Assembly: GCA_035485575.1 (NCBI GenBank)
Contig: DATHNW010000033.1
Coordinates: 76,037 to 140,036, forward strand
Source of the DNA: DASRHD01 sp035485575
GTDB taxonomy: Bacteria > Verrucomicrobiota > Verrucomicrobiia > Opitutales > Opitutaceae
Direction: 5' to 3'
Length of the DNA stretch: 64,000 nt
Shown here: piece after piece, positions 53,465 to 61,100 of the stretch
Position numbering within the stretch: the first letter of the stretch is position 1
How the letters are laid out: every line of letters starts with the position of its first letter
The notes under the pieces: model-generated
What the model was told of the DNA's origin: nothing
The model's database searches: none
The model's input: only the letters and a program-made list of their open reading frames with translations
Program-made: the position numbers and the translations under genes

Positions 53465-53821
53465 ATGAACAAGTTTCCTGTGCAGCTTGATTTGCCAGCG
53501 GGAGTGGCGGATGCCCTGATCGCGGCGGCGGAATCGATGGCGGCTGATTCGCGCAAGGCTTTTCGTCTTTCGCGCCGCGGAGCCCATGGCGATGCGTTGA
53601 AGCCGGGACCGCAGACGCCGCTTTGGAATTCTCTCGTGGCGCAGGTGCGGCCGCACCTGAAGACACACGGCGAAGCGGCGAAGCTCGCCCGCCTGCTCGG
53701 GTTGCATCGCCAGGCGATCCATTCCTACTTCACCGCCAGCGCGCGCATGTCCGATGCGGAGCGGACGCTGCAACTGCTTGCCTGGCTGATTGCAAAAAAG
53801 CAGACTCAACCGGCTTCCTGA
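53465..53821 (+). CDS. Small helix-turn-helix DNA-binding protein
   Basis: 118 residues. The C-terminal part HGEAAKLARLLGLHRQAIHSYFTASARMSDAERTLQLLAWL is a Cro/CI-like helix-turn-helix with recognition helix around HRQAIHSYF and a following helix; N-terminal 60 residues are Ala- and Arg-rich with no clear domain. ATG 53465 chosen since it lies right behind the palindrome and there is no other good start. Function is probably transcriptional regulation; target unknown. Confidence 0.65.
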   Translation: MNKFPVQLDLPAGVADALIAAAESMAADSRKAFRLSRRGAHGDALKPGPQTPLWNSLVAQVRPHLKTHGEAAKLARLLGLHRQAIHSYFTASARMSDAERTLQLLAWLIAKKQTQPAS

Positions 53822-53841
53822 AGCGGACGGACAAAACCATT

Positions 53842-55101
53842 ATGAATAAAATACTTTTGAGCATCCTGATGATGCTTGCCATGACAGTCACCGCGCTGGC
53901 GAAGCAGAAAGTCATCAAGGATCCCGCCGAGTACAACGCCTACCTGGCCGCCCTCAACACGCCGGAACCGGCCCAGAAAGCGGCGGCCATGGTCGCATTT
54001 GTCGGTAAATATCCGGACAGTGTCATGCATGCCGATGCTTTGGAGCAGGCCATGGCAGCCTACCAACAATCCGGAGATCAGGCGAAGGTGGAGGAGACGG
54101 CCGGAGAAATTCTCAAGCTCAACCCGGACAACGTTCGTGCGCTGGCCATCATCACGTACCTTCAGCGCCATCGCGCGACCAAAGGGGACAAAAACGCGCT
54201 GAAGGAAGTCAGGGCTGATGCCGAACGCGGCTTGAAAGCACTGGAAACATGGCCGGCGCCCGACGGCATGTCGGACGGGGATTTCAAAAAGCTGCGTGAC
54301 CAGATGGCCGACATTTTCAGTGGTGCGGCGGGATTCGCCGCGCTCAAGGCCAAGGATTATGCCACAGCGCGCGGCTATTATTTGAAATCGGTGTCGATTG
54401 ATTCGGCGAACATGCAGGATGTGTATCAACTTGCCATCGTTGATCTGCAGGCCAGCCCGCTGGAGGTCGACGGCTTCTGGTATATCGCCAAGGCCATCCA
54501 TCTGGCCGGCGCCCAGAAGGACCAGACGGCGCAAGAAAATATCACCAACTATGGCCAGGCGAAATACCGCAGGTACCACGGCAGCAACGATGGCTGGGAC
54601 GCTCTCGTGGCCGCGGTGGCAAGCCAGACGGCGCCCCCTGACGGATTTGCCGCCACGATCAAGCGCGCGCCCACGCCGGCCGAGCTGGCGGTGAAAGCGG
54701 TCAGGGAAAATGATCCAGCTTCGCTTTCATTTTCCGACTATGAGTATGTCCTTTCCTATCGCGATGCTTCGCCGGACAACGCGGCTGCGGCGAAAAAAGT
54801 CTGGGACACGATCCAGGCAAAACAAAAGAACGGCACAGTGCGGCTGGCGCTGACCGTGAAAGTCATCGAATATGACGGCAAGTTAACCATACAGGCCGCT
54901 CTCACAGACGAGAACCAGAAGGCGAACAAGGCCGACCTAGAAATTGCACTCAAGGAGCCGTTGAAGGTGCCGGTCGTGGCAGGATCGCAGGCAAAAATCA
55001 CCGGCGTGCTCTCGGATTACAAGCTCAGCCCATTCCTGTTTCTGATGAAGGACGGCGAGTTGGGCGAACCGGCCGCAGCGGCAACGGTAAAGGCACCCTA
55101 G
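53842..55101 (+). CDS. Secreted protein of unknown function with TPR-like helices
   Basis: 419 residues. Signal peptide (MNKILLSILMMLAMTVTALA) then helical repeats: NAYLAALNTPEPAQKAAAMVAFVGKYPDS, ALEQAMAAYQQSGDQAKVEETAGEILKLNPDNVRALAII, ALKAKDYATARGYYLKSVSIDSANMQDVY, which have the TPR spacing. The last 130 residues are a beta-rich region with a Lys/Glu-rich linker, unassigned. Begins 20 bp after the HTH gene. Followed by a convergent terminator. Confidence 0.7.
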   Translation: MNKILLSILMMLAMTVTALAKQKVIKDPAEYNAYLAALNTPEPAQKAAAMVAFVGKYPDSVMHADALEQAMAAYQQSGDQAKVEETAGEILKLNPDNVRALAIITYLQRHRATKGDKNALKEVRADAERGLKALETWPAPDGMSDGDFKKLRDQMADIFSGAAGFAALKAKDYATARGYYLKSVSIDSANMQDVYQLAIVDLQASPLEVDGFWYIAKAIHLAGAQKDQTAQENITNYGQAKYRRYHGSNDGWDALVAAVASQTAPPDGFAATIKRAPTPAELAVKAVRENDPASLSFSDYEYVLSYRDASPDNAAAAKKVWDTIQAKQKNGTVRLALTVKVIEYDGKLTIQAALTDENQKANKADLEIALKEPLKVPVVAGSQAKITGVLSDYKLSPFLFLMKDGELGEPAAAATVKAP

Positions 55102-55116
55102 AATTGCCGGGCATAT

Positions 55117-55154
55117 AAGACAGGCGATGCTTCTGAAGCACCGCCTGCCGTCTT
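55117..55154. terminator. Bidirectional hairpin between convergent genes
   Basis: CAGGCG-A-TGCTT (55121-55132) pairs with AAGCA-C-CGCCTG (55136-55147) across a CTG loop with one mismatch; short A- and T-runs flank it. Between two convergent stop codons, so it probably serves both. Confidence 0.7.
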
Positions 55155-55196
55155 TAATCGAATTGCAGCGGGGATGACCGCTGCGAATGGCCGGCT

Positions 55197-58100
55197 TTAT
55201 TGTCCGACGAGGGTGAACTTGTCGGCGGAGAGCTGATAAGCGCTCGAGGATTTGTTCTTACCTGTGACCGTCAGCCGGATGGTGTGATTGCCGGCCGAGT
55301 TGAAGGTCACATTGCCGAAGGTCGTCGTCGGATAAGTCTGGCCGGAGGCGTACTGGTCGAGCGTGCTGCCAAGGTTGCTCCCATCGACGGAAAGCTGGAG
55401 GATGCCGCGGGTATTGTTGCCTTTCCACTCCATCTTGAGCTGGTAGGTTCCGGCCGGAACATTCGGGACGGTGAAGGTGATGTAATCGCCGGTGCTGTTG
55501 CCGGCGAGTTCGACCCATTTGCCGTTGCTGGAGTTGGTATCGGTCTGGATAGAGGCAATCGCGCCGTTGGGTGTGTACGAGAGGCTCTCGGCCTCGAAGT
55601 TCAGCGTGGGCGGCGGCGTGATGGTGTAGGTGGCGCTGGTGACTGGGCTGTCGATGAAACCGGTCTTGTAAGTGATGGCCTGGAGGGTGGTGGTGGCGGT
55701 GATACTCACGGCCTTGGAGTAGACCGTGCCATGAGTCTTGGTCGGCGCACTGCCGTCGGTCGTATAACGAATCGACGCACCGCTGGTGGCCGAGGTGATA
55801 GTCACCATTTGTGCATGAATGTACGTACCGCCGGCAGGGCTGAAGACTGGCGCTGCGGCTTGGATCGTGTAGGTGGCGGTGGTGACCGGGCTGTCCGTGA
55901 AGCCTGTTTTGTAAGCAATGGCTTGGAGGGTGGTGGTCGTGCTGATGCTCACCGGTTTGGAGTAAATCGTGCCGTGGGTCTTGGTTGGCGCGCTGCCATC
56001 GGTCGTGTAACGGATCGTCGCACCGCTGGTCGGCGTGGAGATCGTCACGGTCTGGGCATTGTTGTAAGTGCCGCTACCGGGGCTGAACACTGGCGCGGTG
56101 ACCTGCGGCGGAAGGATCAGCTGAAAAATCACGCCGGCACCGGAAACGCCCCCACCATAGGTCAGGCCGTAGAGGGAACCGTCGCCGCCCTGCACTAGGC
56201 CGGCCTCGGGACTGGCCCCATTGGGGCCGTCCAATGAAACCAAGGTAGTCAAGACACCGGTCGGCGTCAGTTTAAAGATCGTCCCGGCGTTCGTGCTACC
56301 GCCATCGGTGGTAGTGCCATAAAAGCTGCCGTCGCTGCCCTGAATCATGGTGGTAATGGGAAAGGATCCGTTGGTGCCATTAAACGAGACCAAGGTGGTC
56401 AGGACGCCCGCAGGTGTTAACATAAAGACGGTGCCATTGCTGCCACTGCCGCTGCCTCCGCTGGAGGTCGTGCCGTAGAAATTGCCATCGCTGCCCTGCA
56501 CCAAGCCAGAGAGAGGACTGGCCCCATTGTCATAGTTGAACGAAACCAAGGTGGTTAAAATGCCGGTGGGAGTCAGCTGAAAGACGGTGCCGACATTGCT
56601 GCTGCCTCCCAGATAGGTTGTGCCGTAGAAATTGCCGTCGCTGCCCTGCACCACAGCTGCATTAGGCTGGGCTCCATTGGCTCCGTTGAACGAAACGAGG
56701 GTGGTCAAAACGCCGGCGGGAGTCAGCTGAAAGACGGTGCCATTGCCGCCACTGCCACCACCCGCGGTTGTGCCGTAGAAATTGCCGTCGCTGCCTTGGA
56801 CCAACGCATTGGGATCGCTCCCATTATCGCCGCTAAAGGCAACCAAGGTAGTCAAAACGCCGGCGGGAGTCAGCTGAAAAACGGTGCCATTGCCACCACT
56901 GCCGCCGCCCGAAGTCGTGCCGTAGAAGTTGCCGTCGCGACCCGGCACCAGTGCGGCGACAGGAAAGGCGCCATTGTCGAAATTAAACGCAACCAGGGTG
57001 GTGACGACACCTGCGGGCGTTAGCTGAAAAATCGTGCCGTAACCGCCGCTGCCTCCGCTGGAGGTCGTGCCGTAGAAGCTGCCATCGCCACCCTGCACCA
57101 GAGCTGCCGTCGGGTTGATCCCCGCGTTGTTGGATGCGGCAAAATCGTACAAGACATTCAAGCTGGCCGCGGGCGAAGAATTGATCAGGTAAAGACCGCT
57201 GGTCACCGGGCTGTCGGCAAAGCCGCTTTTAGAGGCAATGGCCTTGAGCATGGTCGTGCGACCGAGGTTCACCGGGCCGGAGTAAAGCGTGCCGTTGGCT
57301 TCAGTCGGGGTGCTGCCGTCCGTCGTGTAGCGAATGGAGGCGCCCCCCAGTGGCGATTTAATCGTCACCTTTTGCGCGTTCGTATAAGTGCCGGCCGCGG
57401 GGCTGAAAACCGGTGCGGCGGCTGGCGGGAGATTTATGACGTAGGTGGCGCTGGTGACACCGCTATTGATGAAGCTGCTTTCATAGGCGATGGCCTGGAG
57501 GACGGTCGTGGTGCCAATGTTCACCGGAGCGCCGGCATAGATCGTGCCGTTGGTTTCGGTGGGGGTGCTGCCATCGGTCGTATAGCGGATCGTGGCATTG
57601 CTCGTGATCGTGGAGATCGCCACGGCCTGGGCATTATTATAAGTGCCGCTGTCCGGGCTGAATGTCGGCGGGGCAACCTGTGGGGGAACGATCACCTGAA
57701 AGATCACTCCAACATTGGAAGCGCCCCCACCGGTGGTCGAACCATAGAAGTTGCCGCTGCTGTCCTGGCTCAAGCCCGCGATGGGGTTGGCCCCATTGCT
57801 CCCGTCAAATGAAAGCAAGGTGGTCAGGCCGCCGGTCGGGGTCATCTGAAAGACGGTGCCGTCATTGGCACTGCCGCCATATTTGGTCGTGCCATAAAAG
57901 TTGCCGTTGCGGTCTTGAACCAAGGGCCCGTAAGGGTTGAATCCATTGGCGCCGTCGAACGAAACCAGGGCGGTCAAGATGCCGGCCGGAGTTATCTTAA
58001 AGACAACGCCGTTGTTGGCGCTGCCGCCATTTACAGTTGTGCCATAAAAGCTGCCGTTGCTGTCTTGGAACAAGCTCGCGTAAGGATTGGCCCCGTTGCG

Positions 58101-61100
58101 GACGCTAAATGAAGTCAAAACGGTCAAAACACCCGCCGGAGTCAGCTGAAAGACGGTGCCGTTGCCCCCATTGCCTCCAAAATAGGTCGTGCCATAGAAA
58201 TTACCGTCGTTGCCTTGCACCAAGCCCCCGAAAGGATTGGCCCCATTGTCGCCATTGAAGGAAACCAAGGTGGTCAGAACGCCGTCCGGAGTCAGCTGAA
58301 AGACGGTGCCATTGCCCCCGTTGCCGCCATTTACAGTCGTGCCATAAAAGTTGCCGTCACTGCCCTGCACCAGACTTGCCACAGGATTGGCTCCGTTGTC
58401 GCCGTTGAAGGAAACCAAGGTGGTCAGAACGCCGTCCGGAGTCAGCTGAAAGACGGTGCCATTGCCACCGCTGCCTCCGCCAGTGGTCGTACCATAAAAG
58501 TTACCGTCATTGCCCTGCACCAGACTTGCCACAGGATTGGCTCCGTTGTCGCCGTTGAAGGAAACCAAGGTGGTCAGAACGCCGTCCGGAGTCAGCTGAA
58601 AGACGGTGCCATTGCCACCGCTGCCTCCGCCAGTGGTCGTGCCATAAAAGTTACCATCGCGGCCCTGTACCAGACTCCCGTAAGGATTGACCCCTGCATT
58701 ATTAGATGCGGCAAGATCGAAAAGCACATCCAAGCTGCTAGCTGGCGAATGAGTGATCGTATAAAGACCGCTGGTCACTGGGCTGTCAGCAAAGCCACTT
58801 TCAGAGGCGATGGCTTTGAGCATAGTTGTGCTGGTGATGCTCACTGGACCGGAGTAAAGCGTGCCGTTGGTCCCGGTGGGTGTACTGCCATCGGTCGTGT
58901 ATTGGATGGAGGCACCGCTGGTGTCCGAGGTGATGGTCACGGCCTGCGTGCTCGTATAGGTGCTGGCGGCCGGGTTGAAGACAGGTGCGGCAGCTTGCAG
59001 AAGAAGGGTGAAACTGGCGGAGGCGACAGGACTGGGGCCTCCGCTGTTGACGCCGAGGGCCTGCAGGACGGTGTTGCTGACGATCGGCACTGGCGTGGTG
59101 TAAAGGGCTGAAGAGGTGGTGGGGACGGTGCCGTCAGTCGTATAGTAGATCGCAGTAGCGCCAGGGCAGGTGATGGTCACCGACTGGGTGCTGGTGTAAG
59201 TGCCGCCGACGGGACTAAAGGCCGGGGCCAGGGCCGGCGGAATGATCAGTTGAAAAATCACTCCGTCATGAAAGGTGCCTCCCATTAAGGTCGTGCCGTA
59301 AAAATTGCCGTCGAGGCCTGGTATCAGGGCTGCTGTAGGAGCATTTCCATTGGCGTTGTCAAATGAAACCAAGGGGCTCAAGACACCCGCCGGAGTCAGC
59401 TTAAAGACGGTACCATCGATGCCACTGCCTCCACTCTCGGCCGTGCCGTAGAAGCTGCCGTCGGGACCCTGTACCAACTCCGAAATAGCGGAAAACCCAC
59501 TGAAGTCGGTGAACGAAGCCAAGGTGGTCAAAGCGCCCGCCGGAGTCATTTTAAAAATTGTGCCACCATTGCTACTGTCACTGCCTCCGTTGGAGGTTGT
59601 GCCATAAAAGTTGCCGTCAGTCCCCTGCGCCAAGCCCGCATAAGGCAGGGCTCCGTTGGTGCCGGTAAACGAAACCAAGGTGGTCAAAACACCGGCCGGA
59701 GTGATCTTAAAGACCGTGCCATCGTTGCTACCGCCTCCCCCAGAGGTTGTGCCATAAAAGTTGCCGTCACTGCCCTGCACCAGACGTGCGGTAGGCCATT
59801 GCCCATTGGCGATGTTAAAAGAAACCAAGGTGGTCAGAACCCCCGTCGGAGTCATCTGAAAAACAGTGCCATTATTGCTACTGCCGCCGCCAAAAGTTGT
59901 GCCATAAAAGTTACCGTCACTGCCCTGCACTATGCCTGCGTGAGGAAATTGCCCATTGGGGCCGGTAAATGAAACCAAGGTGGTTAAGATGCCCGCTGGG
60001 GTCATCCGAAAAGCAGTGCCAAAGTTGCTACTGCCTCCAGTTTCGGTCGTGCCGTAGAAATTGCCATCGCTGCCCTGGACCAAGGCGGCTTCAGGATTGG
60101 CCCCATTGGTGCCGGTAAATGAAACCAAGGTGGTCAAGATACCGGCGGGAGTGAGCTGAAAAATGGTGCCATTGTTGGCACTGCCACCGGCCACGGTCGT
60201 GCCGTAGAAGTTGCCATCGGTTCCCTGGATCAAGGCCCCTTGGGGATTTGATCCCACGTTGTTGGATCCTGTAAAATTATACAGGACATTTAAGTTGGGC
60301 GCTGGCGGAACGATCCAATAATTACCACCAGCCACAGGACTGTCTAAGAAACCATTTTCGTACGCAATGGCTTGCAGGTCTGTCGTGGCGCTGATGCTTA
60401 CCGGACCGGAATAAAGTGTGCCATTGGTTTCAGTGGGTGTGCTGCTGTCGGTTGTGTAGCGGATCGTGGCACCCGGGGTAGTCGAGGTGATGGCCACGGT
60501 TTGTGCGCTTGGATAGGTATCGGATGCGGGACTGAAGACGGGCGTGGCAACTCGCGGCGGGCTGATGGTGTAGGTGCCGATGATCCTTGCACTGTCAATG
60601 AAGCCCGGGGCATAGGCGATGGCTTGCAGGACGGTTCTGCTGCTAATATTGAGCGGGCCGGAGTAAATCGTGCCGAAGGTCTTAGTTGGTGTGCTGCCGT
60701 CGGTGGTGTAGCGGATCGTGGCGCCGCCGGTTGCCGAGGTGATCGTTACAGTCTGTGCGCTCGTGTAGGTGCCGGCGGGGGGGGTAAATGTGGGTGTGGA
60801 GACCTGCGGCTGAATAATCGCATAAAGACCGCTGGCCACCGAGCTGTCGGCAATGCCGCCTTCGTACGCAATGGCCTGGAGGGTGGTCGTGGTGCTGATG
60901 TTGATCGGAGCGCCGGTATAGATAGTCCCGTTGGTTTCAGTTGGAGTGCTGCCATCGGTGGTGTAGCGGATTGCGGCGCCACTCGTCGCCGAGGTGATCG
61001 TCACGGTCTGTGCGCTCGTGTAAGTGCTGGCGGCGGGGCTGAAAACCGGTGCCGTGGCGGCGGGCGGAACAATCAGCTGAAAAATCACGCCGTCATTGAA

